In this document: positions 53,645 through 61,699 of the stretch, one piece after another
How the letters are laid out: the number at the start of each line of letters is the position of its first letter
Numbering within the stretch: position 1 is the stretch's first letter
Source: Clostridia bacterium
GTDB taxonomy: Bacteria > Bacillota > Peptococcia > DRI-13 > UBA5745
Assembly: GCA_018436095.1 (NCBI GenBank)
Contig: JAHDMJ010000014.1
Location: 113,801 to 177,800 of the forward strand
DNA length: 64,000 nt
Direction of reading: 5' to 3'
The notes under the pieces: model-generated
Told to the model about the DNA's origin: nothing
The model's database searches: none
Seen by the model: the letters and a program-made list of their open reading frames with translations, nothing else
Position numbers and translations under genes: made by a program

Positions 53645-53672
53645 AAAAAGGCTGCCATTTTGACAGCCTTTT
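53645..53672 (-). terminator. Terminator after the 53739-54353 lipoprotein gene
   Basis: AAAAGGCTG/CAGCCTTTT with a short central part forms a hairpin whose minus-strand side ends in T-rich sequence. Confidence 0.75.
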
Positions 53673-53738
53673 CATTTTCTTCAATATGATCTACCAGATA
53701 ATTGACTATAGCAGCGGCAGGATGACCGGCCCCATGGT

Positions 53739-54353
53739 TTAGAGGATTTCCAAGCTGTCCAGCATGACTCTCAGCAACACGCCGCCGCCTTCGGCAGCCT
53801 CCAAGGGATAATTCATGGTCACATCAAAAGTTTTATCACCTTTGGTAATACGGTGGTATTTGATAAGTATACCCTCTTTTTCCTCGTTTTCCGGCAACGG
53901 CTGCTGCCCGTCTGAAGGAACGATTCGCATATTGATGGTTTTCAGCAGAGGCGAGTTTTCCGAGGGCTGCACAACATCGCCGCCGGCAGCAAGCTCAAGA
54001 ACAAAATCTTCAAACAGATAAATGACATAACCCTTATCACTGGCCTGTAAATAGGCCGGCAGCACTTCCTCCTGCCCTTCCCGGCTTACGGTGATATCTT
54101 TTACTGGAGGGAATTCTTCCTTACCACCGCCATTATCAGGCTCCATATCACCCGGCTTAGTATCCTCGTTGCCAGGGCCGCTATTCCCCGGTTCAGAGGC
54201 ACCGGGGTCGGTAGCAGGCTCAGATATAGCGGGGACCGAAGGCTGCGGTTCGGTGGGTTCAGTGGGTTCAGTGGCAGGCGGTGTTTTGCTGCCACAGCCG
54301 CCAAAGGCTAAAAGCATCAGGCAAAAACATGGAATTATAATTCGTTTCATCAT
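53739..54353 (-). CDS. Lipoprotein of unknown function with acidic Pro/Glu/Gly linker
   Basis: A 204-residue lipoprotein: hydrophobic signal ending 'LAFGGCGS', a linker made of (T-E-P) repeats and Gly/Asn/Pro-rich sequence to about residue 80, then a folded region of about 120 residues ('VYIL..'-like strands such as 'GYVIYLFEDFVLEL' and 'INMRIVPSDGQ'). I recognise no family. It is a single-gene unit, with 735 bases of repeat-rich DNA upstream. Confidence 0.78.
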   Translation of the reverse strand: MMKRIIIPCFCLMLLAFGGCGSKTPPATEPTEPTEPQPSVPAISEPATDPGASEPGNSGPGNEDTKPGDMEPDNGGGKEEFPPVKDITVSREGQEEVLPAYLQASDKGYVIYLFEDFVLELAAGGDVVQPSENSPLLKTINMRIVPSDGQQPLPENEEKEGILIKYHRITKGDKTFDVTMNYPLEAAEGGGVLLRVMLDSLEIL

Positions 54354-54422
54354 AATACGGCGAAGGTACCCCTTGCCAAATCATCGGCGCAGGTGCAGTA
54401 CAACACAGGTTCAGATGTAAGC

Positions 54423-54454
54423 ACAGGCACGATGCAGTTACAGGCACGATGCAG
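54423..54454. repeat. Two direct copies of ACAGGCACGATGCAG
   Basis: Identical 15-base copies at 54423-54437 and 54440-54454 (17-base period), with further fragments of the same words around them, just upstream of the 53739-54353 lipoprotein gene. Could be a short tandem repeat or regulatory site. Confidence 0.6.
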
Positions 54455-54618
54455 GCACAGGCAGGGTGGAATCGCCGCCTCCTTTCATGAATTTTTTTAC
54501 ATTATAATATTTAAACCGGCACAAATGAAATAAACAGGATGTTAAAAGTTTTTAAAGAATAGCAACCGCTGTCCCGCCGCTAAAATAATACACGTTAAAG
54601 TCACGGCAGTGGGCGGCT

Positions 54619-54867
54619 GTGCAAAATTGCAGGTTTGTCACAGTAGGAGACGGCCAAATGTGCAAAATTTCAAGTTTAGCGGTGCCGGAAACTCACCTTT
54701 CCCCTGCATTATGCTGTATTTAGTGTCCAATTAGAAAACATCCACAATTTTAAGGAAATAACACACTCCAAACTTGAAATTTTGCTCAAAAAAGGGGACA
54801 ACAGATACAAACCTGCAATTTTGCACAGTTAGCCCTAGCAAACGATGACAAACCTGCAATTTTGAGC
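54619..54867. repeat. Repeat cluster B: two plus and three minus copies of the 20-bp repeat
   Basis: Plus copies at 54619-54638 (GTGCAAAATTGCAGGTTTGT) and 54660-54679 (degenerate), minus copies at 54768-54787 (degenerate), 54807-54826 and 54848-54867, spaced 41, 39 and 41 within each set. The last two with the sequence between them match the minus pair of cluster A (32327-32384) at nearly every position, including the 'CAGTTAGCC' and 'AGCAAACGA' spacer words. No gene is credible in 54354-55088. Confidence 0.88.
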
Positions 54868-54889
54868 AGCGGGGGTCACTGCCCCCTCA

Positions 54890-54978
54890 AGGGCCCATTG
54901 CCCATTACTGCACTCCCCAGTGCTGCACTCCCCATTACTGCATTCCCCATTCCCCAATACTGCATTATCCCCCATTGT
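54890..54978. repeat. Degenerate tandem repeat of CCCCATTACTGCATT-like words
   Basis: The stretch is built from variants of CCCATTACTGCACTCC and CCCCATTCCCCAATACTGCATT, about 15-18 bases each, right after repeat cluster B. It is C-rich on the plus strand and carries no open frame of note. Confidence 0.65.
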
Positions 54979-55014
54979 CCACGGCTTGCATTCGCTAAAC
55001 ACACCCACAGTAAA

Positions 55015-55046
55015 CAGAGGCTGCCGTAAATCTGCGGCAGCCTCTG
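55015..55046 (-). terminator. Terminator hairpin after the 55089-55583 lipoprotein gene
   Basis: CAGAGGCTGCCG (55015-55026) and CGGCAGCCTCTG (55035-55046) form a perfect 12-bp stem. The minus-strand tail begins with only three T, so it may be weak or act as a barrier. Confidence 0.6.
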
Positions 55047-55088
55047 CTTGTCTTATCCCTGTGTTATACCAAAAGAAAATCCTTCTCT

Positions 55089-55583
55089 CTATTCCCCCTC
55101 CTTAGAAAGGGTAATGCTGAAGCTATTCTCGGAATATTGCAGAGCTACTCTTATTCCATCTCCGTTTTCGGCGCCGTAAATAACAACGCCGTTGCTGTTC
55201 ATCTCAACAGCATTTTCTTTAAAATCCTTTTTGATCTTTTCAAAATAGGCGGCTGCGGCGTCTTCTTTTACGTTCTCAAAGCCTATCGCTACAGCTTCAT
55301 CGGCGCTCATTACACTTATTATATCCCCGTCCTTGAATTCGGGAACGGCTTTAGCCAAATCCGATGTGGGCCATTCACCGCCGCCGAAAGTAAATTCTTG
55401 TCCGTCCTCCCCTTTTACCGTTACTTTATCACCATCAATATCCACATCGCCGCTGCCGGATTTCTCCATGACCTTTTCCACCAATGCTTCCGCCGCTTTT
55501 TGCTCCAATTTTTCTTTGGCGCCGCAGCCGGCCAAGGCCAGAGCCAGAACGAGGACTAGAAAACCGATCAGATATTTTTTCAT
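55089..55583 (-). CDS. Small lipoprotein, DUF6591-like
   Basis: A 164-residue lipoprotein with lipobox 'LALAGCGA', an Ala/Glu/Lys helix ('EKLEQKAAEALVEKVMEK'), then alternating strands ('DVDIDGDKVTVKGEDGQEF' in parts) and a C-terminal 'VALQYSENSFSITLSKEG'. The composition recalls small secreted DUF6591-type lipoproteins of Clostridia, but I am not certain of the family. The start at 55583 has AGAGGAG upstream. It lies 14 bases after the DUF4870 gene. Confidence 0.8.
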   Translation of the reverse strand: MKKYLIGFLVLVLALALAGCGAKEKLEQKAAEALVEKVMEKSGSGDVDIDGDKVTVKGEDGQEFTFGGGEWPTSDLAKAVPEFKDGDIISVMSADEAVAIGFENVKEDAAAAYFEKIKKDFKENAVEMNSNGVVIYGAENGDGIRVALQYSENSFSITLSKEGE

Positions 55584-55597
55584 GTGATCTCCTCTTT

Positions 55598-55963
55598 TCA
55601 TTTAAGAATGGTAAACTTGCCGATAATGGGCAATTCTTTCGCCTTGCCGCCAAAGCCGTTAATCAGGCCCATAATACCCAGAATCAAAACACCGATACCG
55701 AAAAAGGGCATCAGGATCCAGCCGATAATCGGAATAATGCCCAGAACCACATTTCCCGCTACGCCTAAAATCAACAATATCAAGGCCTGGTTGGCATGAA
55801 ATCTCGCATACTTTGATTGGGGGCAAGCAATCAGCGGCAGAAAAAAGATAAAATAGGCCAGACCCGCCATGGTTTTATTTTGTTCGATATCCTCAGGAGT
55901 ATAAAGTTCTCCCTGGGAAGCTCCCGCTCCCTGATCAGCTATGTTGTTTTTCGTCTCCATCAT
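55598..55963 (-). CDS. DUF4870/Tic20-like small membrane protein
   Basis: A 121-residue protein with a polar N-terminus ('YTPEDIEQNKTMAGLAYFI') and three or four hydrophobic helices, with 'KYARFHANQALILLILGV', the hallmark of DUF4870 proteins. Function unknown; possibly membrane stress. GGAGGG precedes two adjacent ATG codons. It forms an operon with the lipoprotein downstream. Confidence 0.88.
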   Translation of the reverse strand: MMETKNNIADQGAGASQGELYTPEDIEQNKTMAGLAYFIFFLPLIACPQSKYARFHANQALILLILGVAGNVVLGIIPIIGWILMPFFGIGVLILGIMGLINGFGGKAKELPIIGKFTILK

Positions 55964-56143
55964 ATTCCCTCCATTATCATAATCATCTATCTCTCCCCCG
56001 CCCTTCCCGCCACATGCAAACTTCAGCCTGCTGCTTATATGCTATAGTAAATCTACGCCTGCGTAATCATCCCCGGGATGACTGTCAAGCTGAAATAAGG
56101 GTGATTTTGGAGGTGATTTTCATGTCTCAGCCTTTTAGGGCAT

Positions 56144-56177
56144 AAAAAAACCGCCAACCCTGCAAAGAGTTGACGAT
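56144..56177 (-). terminator. Terminator after tRNA-Val
   Basis: On the minus strand CGTCAAC pairs with GTTGGCG (one G-T pair) and is followed by seven T, just downstream of the tRNA. Upstream on the plus strand, GGAGGTG before ATG 56121 opens only a seven-codon frame, probably chance. Confidence 0.8.
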
Positions 56178-56185
56178 TTAAATTA

Positions 56186-56258
56186 TGGGCGGTGACGGGA
56201 TCGAACCGCCGACATCTTGCTTGTAAGGCAAGCGCTCTCCCGGCTGAGCTAACCGCCC
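56186..56258 (-). tRNA. tRNA-Val (anticodon TAC)
   Basis: A 73-base cloverleaf on the minus strand: acceptor GGGCGGT/ACCGCCC with discriminator A, D-arm GCTC-AGCCGGGA-GAGC, anticodon arm CTTGC-CTTACAA-GCAAG giving anticodon TAC (reads GUA), and T-arm with TTCGATC loop. CCA is not encoded. A consensus promoter lies upstream. Confidence 0.97.
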
Positions 56259-56302
56259 GGATAAATTAACAGATAAGAATGATACAATTTCTTCGTTTTC
56301 TT

Positions 56303-56331
56303 ATTCTAAATTTTTTCTGTTTGTTTGTCAA
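56303..56331 (-). promoter_or_regulatory. Sigma-A promoter of tRNA-Val
   Basis: On the minus strand TTGACA (56331-56326) and TAGAAT (56308-56303) are 17 bases apart, about 35-40 bases upstream of the tRNA 5' end. Confidence 0.82.
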
Positions 56332-56383
56332 ATAAATATATCGCAAAAATTGTAGAACCATCAAAGAGTCGCGGCAATAAGCC

Positions 56384-57139
56384 TTACTGATATATGCCCA
56401 ACTCCACAAAAAGCCGGCCTTTTTTTGACTGGCCTCCTACCTCCAGGATTTTGAGGCGGCCCTTTCCCCGCAAAGACAAAAGGTCTCCCGCCGCCAGTTT
56501 TTGATCCGGTTTTTCACAAGGCAGGTGGTTGAGGGCCACCAGCCCCGATTGAATAAGCCTGGCCGCTTCGCTGCGGGAAAGATTAAAGCCTTCGCCGATC
56601 AAGGCATCCAGGCGCAGGGAGGGTGCCGTCACCGTTTTACTCTTGAGCTTTTCTTCCCGCAGAGGAATATCCGCCAGCTTCACCGGCGTAAGGCTGACGC
56701 CGGCGCCGCCGATTTTTGTAATATTATCCTGCAGATAGGCTGCCATTGACGCCAGGCAAATCACATAGGCCGGACTCTCCCCGGCCAGGATATCGCCCAG
56801 GACCTCACGCTCGATACCTTGGGCCATCATTGTCCCCAAAATGTCCCGGTGGCCTATGGCCTCCCCATCGCGGTAATCTATGCGAAAGCCTTGCAGGATT
56901 TCCCCGGCCTCGTATTTGCCCCAGTCGTTGGCTAAGAAAACCGCCACCTGACGCTGGGCGTTGCTGATTCCGCCCTCAAAAACTAATGCTGCCTCCCGGT
57001 AGCGGGCAAAATGCTGCTTGGCCAGCGCCTGCTCTGCAGGGGTTAAAAAGGCGGAATGGCTCATGCCGGTTTTGGCAGCCCGGCTGCCTAAGTCCTCCAA
57101 ATGCTTGAGAACAATCCCCATTTGTCTGTCTATATTCAT
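56384..57139 (-). CDS. YlmH-family S4-domain RNA-binding protein
   Basis: A 251-residue protein with an N-terminal YlmH domain ('FLTPAEQALAKQHF', 'RQVAVFLAND') and a C-terminal S4 RNA-binding domain ('RLDALIGEGFNLSRSEAARLI' in parts, 'AGDLLSLRGKGRLKI'). In Bacillus the gene lies in the division/dcw region and the protein acts in ribosome rescue; here it stands after the molybdenum operon. It follows the MOSC-MoaB gene by 30 bases, and an extended -10 (TGCTATAAT, near 57182-57190) may give it its own promoter. Confidence 0.9.
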   Translation of the reverse strand: MNIDRQMGIVLKHLEDLGSRAAKTGMSHSAFLTPAEQALAKQHFARYREAALVFEGGISNAQRQVAVFLANDWGKYEAGEILQGFRIDYRDGEAIGHRDILGTMMAQGIEREVLGDILAGESPAYVICLASMAAYLQDNITKIGGAGVSLTPVKLADIPLREEKLKSKTVTAPSLRLDALIGEGFNLSRSEAARLIQSGLVALNHLPCEKPDQKLAAGDLLSLRGKGRLKILEVGGQSKKGRLFVELGIYQ

Positions 57140-57168
57140 TCACTATACCCTTCGCGGTTTTACCTTTT

Positions 57169-58122
57169 TTATGCTTCGTTTATTATAGCACATTCTGAGG
57201 CGTCTCCCCGCAAAATTTCGATGCCGTGGGCAAGATGAGGCAAAATGTAGCCCAGGCTCTCCCGGACGGCTTTGGGGCTGCCAGGCAAATTCACAATAAC
57301 CGTATCCTTGCGGATTACCGAAGCCCCCCGGCTGAGCATGGCCCGCCCGGTGATGGCCAGGGAAAAGCTGCGGATGGCTTCAGCAATGCCGGGAGCCTGG
57401 CGGTCCGCTACTGCTAAGGTAGCCTCCGGCGTCACATCCCGGCGGGAAAAGCCGGTGCCGCCGGTGGTTAGGATCAGATCCACCCTTTGCCTGTCCGCCA
57501 GGTCCCGCAAGGCATCCTCAATCTTTTCCCGCTCGTCGGGCAAAAGCAGGCTGGCTGCCACCCGGTATCCCGCGGCCTCCAGCATCTCTGCAATCAAAGG
57601 ACCGCTGGCATCTTGACGCTGGCCCCGAAAGCCTTTATCACTTAACGTGACCACCGCCGCCCGCAAGGGCCTGTTTTCGGGAAGGATTGCTGTCATCACA
57701 TCCCCTGCATTGACGACGCCTTCTTTAATAACCTTGGCAAATACCCCTTCCCGGGGCATGATGCAATCGCCCATTTTATGATAGATCTGGCAGTGGCTGT
57801 GGCATTCTTTGCCGATCTGGGTCAGCTCAAGGGTGGCCTCACCGCAGTACAGCAAAGTCCCCACCGGCAACTGGCGGAAGTCAAGGCCTTCCACCAGCAG
57901 ATTTTCACCAAAGGCCCCATGTTCTACACCGGCGCCCCGGGCATTGAATTCCTGCACTTTATCATAAGAAAGCAGACTTACCTGCCGGTGCCACTTGCCG
58001 CCGTGGGCATCCCCCGCCAAACCCCAATCCGGTGTCAGCCTGGCGCTGCCGATATCATGCTTTTGAATTCCCCGTATATCGCTGATGCAAACAGCCCGGA
58101 CAATTCCTGTCAATACCACCAT
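57169..58122 (-). CDS. MOSC domain fused to MoaB/MogA-type molybdopterin protein
   Basis: A 317-residue fusion. Residues 1-150 form a MOSC domain ('LTPDWGLAGDAHGG', 'FGENLLVEG', 'GKECHSHCQIYHKMGDCIMP' in parts, with several Cys), known to carry or transfer sulfur or molybdopterin. Residues 155-317 form a MoaB/MogA domain ('AAVVTLSDKGFRG', 'DLILTTGGTGFSRRDVTPEA' in parts, 'NLPGSPKAVRES'), which adenylates molybdopterin. The start at 58122 has AGGGGG six bases upstream; the ATG at 58128 overlaps the moaA stop. It should act late in cofactor assembly. Confidence 0.92.
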   Translation of the reverse strand: MVVLTGIVRAVCISDIRGIQKHDIGSARLTPDWGLAGDAHGGKWHRQVSLLSYDKVQEFNARGAGVEHGAFGENLLVEGLDFRQLPVGTLLYCGEATLELTQIGKECHSHCQIYHKMGDCIMPREGVFAKVIKEGVVNAGDVMTAILPENRPLRAAVVTLSDKGFRGQRQDASGPLIAEMLEAAGYRVAASLLLPDEREKIEDALRDLADRQRVDLILTTGGTGFSRRDVTPEATLAVADRQAPGIAEAIRSFSLAITGRAMLSRGASVIRKDTVIVNLPGSPKAVRESLGYILPHLAHGIEILRGDASECAIINEA

Positions 58123-58124
58123 AT

Positions 58125-59093
58125 TCATCCCCCTATCCTGGACATGTTTTTAATTCCCTGGCTTTCGTCTTCCTGGCCAAAACAATGGCTCTCCGGTTTA
58201 TGCAATATAGCTTCTTTAATAGCAGCCGCCAGCTCTTCCCGGCCGGCCCCCTGCCGCAAAAGCCGCCGCAGATCAACGCCCTGCTCATGATAAAGGCAGA
58301 GCTTGAGAAAGCCTTGGCTGGTCAAGCGAATGCGGTTGCACTGGCCGCAAAAATGATTGCTGACGGCGTCAATTAGGCCGATCCGGCCTATTAAGCTCTC
58401 GCTGGCATAATAACGGGCGGGGCCAAAACCCCGGCGTTCCGAGGCGGGAGATAAATCCGGATACTCCTCCAGCAAACGAGAAAGTACCGCCTCCCCGGTT
58501 AACCCGGTAAAAGCCTGGCTGCTGGCAGTGGGCATCAATTCAATAAAACGTACATCCACAGGAATTTTAGCTGCCAAAGCCGCTATCGCCGCCACTTCGC
58601 CATCATTTATGCCCAAGATAGGTACGCAATTGATTTTTACTTTCAGCCCGGCAGCCACTGTCTTTTCCAATACTTCCAAAACCTTGGCCAGGCCGTCGGT
58701 ACCCGTAAGGCGCTGATAGACCTCTCTCTGCAGGGTATCCAGGCTGATATTAACGCCGTCCAGCTTCATTGCGGCCAGAGCCGCCACATGAGGCTCCAGC
58801 AAAAGGCCGTTGGTGGTCAAAGTCGCCTTCTCTATACCCGGCAGCTCCTTCAGCCGCCCCAAAAACCGGACACAGTCTTTGCGGGCCAAGGGCTCGCCGC
58901 CGGTAACTTTGATGGTGCGTATACCTAAAGTCGCCGCCGCACTGCAAATTTCCAGAAACTCCTCATACCGCAATATGTTGCTATGCTCAATCCACGGCAA
59001 ACCATGAGGCATGCAGTATTGGCAGCGCAAATTGCAGCGGTCGGTAATGGAAATCCGCATATAATCGATAGTACGGCTAAGGCTGTCTTTCAT
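58125..59093 (-). CDS. moaA: GTP 3',8-cyclase
   Basis: A 322-residue radical SAM enzyme that starts molybdenum cofactor synthesis from GTP. The N-terminal cluster motif is C20-x3-C24-x2-C27 ('DRCNLRCQYCMPHG') and the C-terminal second cluster is in 'CGQCNRIRLTSQGFLKLC'. 'TGGEPLARKD' binds SAM. The usual C-terminal double glycine is present as 'RIGG', which is needed for interaction with GTP/MoaC. GAGGAG precedes the ATG. Lies five bases after moaC. Confidence 0.97.
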   Translation of the reverse strand: MKDSLSRTIDYMRISITDRCNLRCQYCMPHGLPWIEHSNILRYEEFLEICSAAATLGIRTIKVTGGEPLARKDCVRFLGRLKELPGIEKATLTTNGLLLEPHVAALAAMKLDGVNISLDTLQREVYQRLTGTDGLAKVLEVLEKTVAAGLKVKINCVPILGINDGEVAAIAALAAKIPVDVRFIELMPTASSQAFTGLTGEAVLSRLLEEYPDLSPASERRGFGPARYYASESLIGRIGLIDAVSNHFCGQCNRIRLTSQGFLKLCLYHEQGVDLRRLLRQGAGREELAAAIKEAILHKPESHCFGQEDESQGIKNMSRIGG

Positions 59094-59097
59094 CTGG

Positions 59098-59589
59098 TTA
59101 TTTCTCCTCGTTTCGGTAGGTGCCGCTTTTACCGCCGGTTTTCTCCAGCAGAAAAACCTCCGAGATACACATTCCTTTATCCAGGGCTTTGCACATATCG
59201 TATATCGTCAATAAGGCCACCGTTGCGCCGGTTAGGGCCTCCATTTCCACACCGGTAATTCCTGTAGTCTTCACTGTACAGGTGGCTTGAATGGCAGACT
59301 CCCGGGGCAGCAGCAAAAAATCCAGGCTGGCCTTCTCGATGGGAATAGCGTGGCACAGAGGAATTAAGGAAGAGGTTTTCTTCACGGCCATGATGCCTGC
59401 TATCCGGGCTACCCCAAGAACGTCCCCTTTGCCCATAGTACCTTGCTGCACCGCCGCAAAACAAGGTGCAGTCATGGTGATCTTGCCCTTTGCCGCAGCC
59501 TGGCGGACAGTAATCTCTTTGCCCCCTACATCAACCATGATGGCGGCGCCCTCCTGATCAAAATGGGTGAAGCTGTTGCTGTTATCCAT
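59098..59589 (-). CDS. moaC: Cyclic pyranopterin monophosphate synthase
   Basis: A 163-residue enzyme that converts the MoaA product to cPMP. Conserved stretches are '[14 protein letters not shown]', '[18 protein letters not shown]' and '[23 protein letters not shown]' (in parts). The start at 59589 has AAGGGGG seven bases upstream; the frame reaching 59616 is the end of the upstream gene. Overlap and short spacing mark the moaC-moaA pair as one unit. Confidence 0.97.
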   Translation of the reverse strand: MDNSNSFTHFDQEGAAIMVDVGGKEITVRQAAAKGKITMTAPCFAAVQQGTMGKGDVLGVARIAGIMAVKKTSSLIPLCHAIPIEKASLDFLLLPRESAIQATCTVKTTGITGVEMEALTGATVALLTIYDMCKALDKGMCISEVFLLEKTGGKSGTYRNEEK

Positions 59590-59591
59590 GA

Positions 59592-60614
59592 TTAAACCCC
59601 CTTGCCGAAGCCGCAATTGGGGAAGGTGCAGGGCTCACAGTTCAGGCAAAGGCCGCCATGGCCCAAAGCAGCCAATTCCTCGGCCTTTACTTCAAGGCCG
59701 GCGATGAGCCGGGGCAAAATCAGGTCAAAAATCGTACGCCGGGCATACATGACGCAGCCGGGCAAGCCCACAACAGGCACACCCTTGAGATAAGCCAGCA
59801 AAAACATAGCGCCGGGCAGCACGGGAGCGCCGTAGCTGACAATCTCCGCCCCTGTATTCTTGATGGCCAAAGGGGTGCGGTCGTCGGGGTCCACACTCAT
59901 GCCACCGGTACACAAAACAATTTCCGCCCCCGCCTCTATGGCTTCCAGAATAGCCGCCGTAATTTCCTGATGCTCATCGGGCAGAAGTTTATGCCAGAGC
60001 ACGGGACAGTCATATTCGGCCAGCTTTTCCCGGATCACCGGGGTAAAGGTATCCTGGATACGTCCCTTGTAAACCTCACTGCCGGTGGTAATCACCGCCG
60101 CCTTGCGGCTGCGGAAAGGGTGCAGCGTCAGCAGGGGAATGCCGCCGCCGATGGCTTCGGCTTTCCTCATCTTTTCTTCGGAAATAACTAAGGGAATAAC
60201 CCGGGTTCCGGCCAGCTTGTCCCCTTTTTTAACGGGGAAGTAGCTATGGCGGGTGGCGATCATTATTTCACCCAAGGTATTGATGGCTTTCAGCCGGTTG
60301 AGATCCACCGTCAGCAAGCCGTCCCGGCCGGCAATGGCCTCCACTTTTCCCTCCTTGATTTCCGAAGGGTGCATATGGTCGCCGGCACAGATCCGATAGA
60401 GGATTTCCGCTCCTTCATCTTCATGGAGCATCCCTTCCTGGGCCTCCCAAACATAAAGATGCTCTTTGCCCAGGGAGAGTAAAAGGGGAATATCGTCGGC
60501 AGTTACTCTGTGGCCCTTGCGAAAGGCCGCATCCTTTATGCGGTCTTTGACAATTTGGGTAATATCATGGCACAAAACATGGCCTGCAGCCTCTTCGGTG
60601 CGAATCAGTTTCAT
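59592..60614 (-). CDS. Molybdopterin-binding protein (MoeA/MoaB-related) with Cys-rich tail
   Basis: A 340-residue protein of the MoCF-binding type common in anaerobic Bacillota. The C-terminal half carries the MPT-binding fold ('[15 protein letters not shown]', '[18 protein letters not shown]' in parts, '[18 protein letters not shown]'). The tail '[17 protein letters not shown]' holds four cysteines that could bind a metal or sulfur. It is shorter than MoeA and lacks MoeA's N-terminal domains in their usual form, so it may do molybdate insertion or cofactor handling. Lies between modC and moaC. Confidence 0.88.
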   Translation of the reverse strand: MKLIRTEEAAGHVLCHDITQIVKDRIKDAAFRKGHRVTADDIPLLLSLGKEHLYVWEAQEGMLHEDEGAEILYRICAGDHMHPSEIKEGKVEAIAGRDGLLTVDLNRLKAINTLGEIMIATRHSYFPVKKGDKLAGTRVIPLVISEEKMRKAEAIGGGIPLLTLHPFRSRKAAVITTGSEVYKGRIQDTFTPVIREKLAEYDCPVLWHKLLPDEHQEITAAILEAIEAGAEIVLCTGGMSVDPDDRTPLAIKNTGAEIVSYGAPVLPGAMFLLAYLKGVPVVGLPGCVMYARRTIFDLILPRLIAGLEVKAEELAALGHGGLCLNCEPCTFPNCGFGKGV

Positions 60615-60640
60615 GGCTTTTCATCCTCTCTATGCCTTTT

Positions 60641-61699
60641 CTACCGGGCGGCAGAACGCAGCAGCAATATATTTTCCGGCAAAACCTGTAAATAGGAGGG
60701 CGCTTGGCCTCCATATTTGTCTTTGCCTACAGTCCACCAAATATCCTCACTTGCCCGTTTGCCTTCAGGGCTGCGAAATAAAATATTCCATTCAAAGGGC
60801 CCTTCCATTATACTTCTTACGGCTATCGGAAAGCAATTGGGCATCTTCTCTTCTGCCGCCGGCAAAAAGTGATGAGCCCGTATGCCGACATAATCTATAC
60901 CCTCAGGTATTTCCTGCTCTACCGTCAGTTCAATACCCCAATCCTCGGCAAATATTGTACAGGGACCCGTTTGCCGGGCCTGGGAAAAGTTTTTACAGCC
61001 GGTAAGCCTGGCTACCGTCAAAAGTCCGGGGTTTTGAAACAGGCTGCGGGTATCCCCCTGAGCAATACATTTGCCCTCTTCCAATATAATCAGTTGACTG
61101 CAAAACCGGTAAGCCTCCTCCCGGCTATGGGTCACCAGCACTACGTCACCTGAATATTCCTGAATAAAGTCCCGCAGTTCCAATTGCAGCTGCTCCTTCA
61201 GATGAAAGTCCAGGGCGGAAAAGGGCTCGTCCAGCAGTAAAACTTCCGGCTCATAAGCGAGAATCCTGGCCAAAGCCACCCGCTGCTGCTGACCGCCGGA
61301 AAGCTGGCCGGGATAGCGGCGGCCCAGGTTCTCCATCTGAAAACGGTTTAAGAGCCACTCTATTTTTTTCCGGCGCTGGTTTTTTGCTAAATGGCTTAAA
61401 GCACAGCCGATATTTTCTTCCACAGTCATATGGGGAAATAGAGCATACTGCTGAAATAAATAGCCTACCCGCCGTTCTTGGGGTTTGACGCAAATTTTGG
61501 CAGCAGCATCAAAAAGCACCCTCTCTCCCACGGTAATGCGGCCTTTTTCCGGCGTCACAATACCGGCGATACACTTAAGAGTCATGCTTTTGCCGCAGCC
61601 GGAAGCTCCAAGGATCCCTAATATTTCGTTTTGGGAAGAAAAACTTACCTCAAGCTCAAAGCCCTTCCATTTGCGGGCTACCGATATATCCAGACTCAC
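60641..61699 (-). CDS. modC: Molybdate ABC transporter ATP-binding protein
   Basis: A 352-residue ATPase. Walker A is 'GASGCGKSMT' with Met in place of the usual Thr after Ser; signature 'LSGGQQQRVALARIL' and Walker B 'VLLLDEPFSALD' are intact. A C-terminal TOBE-like part follows ('VGIRAHHF'). The GTG at 61699 is the start: it overlaps the modB stop (GTGA) with GGGAGGG upstream, and the longer frame to 61984 is only a shadow of modB. Energises molybdate or tungstate import. Confidence 0.93.
   Translation of the reverse strand: MSLDISVARKWKGFELEVSFSSQNEILGILGASGCGKSMTLKCIAGIVTPEKGRITVGERVLFDAAAKICVKPQERRVGYLFQQYALFPHMTVEENIGCALSHLAKNQRRKKIEWLLNRFQMENLGRRYPGQLSGGQQQRVALARILAYEPEVLLLDEPFSALDFHLKEQLQLELRDFIQEYSGDVVLVTHSREEAYRFCSQLIILEEGKCIAQGDTRSLFQNPGLLTVARLTGCKNFSQARQTGPCTIFAEDWGIELTVEQEIPEGIDYVGIRAHHFLPAAEEKMPNCFPIAVRSIMEGPFEWNILFRSPEGKRASEDIWWTVGKDKYGGQAPSYLQVLPENILLLRSAAR

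Noticed and set aside
56110..56144. Seven-codon frame MSQPFRA with a strong GGAGGTG site
   Set aside because: Too short to support as a gene, with no coding partner downstream on that strand. Noted only beside the tRNA terminator.
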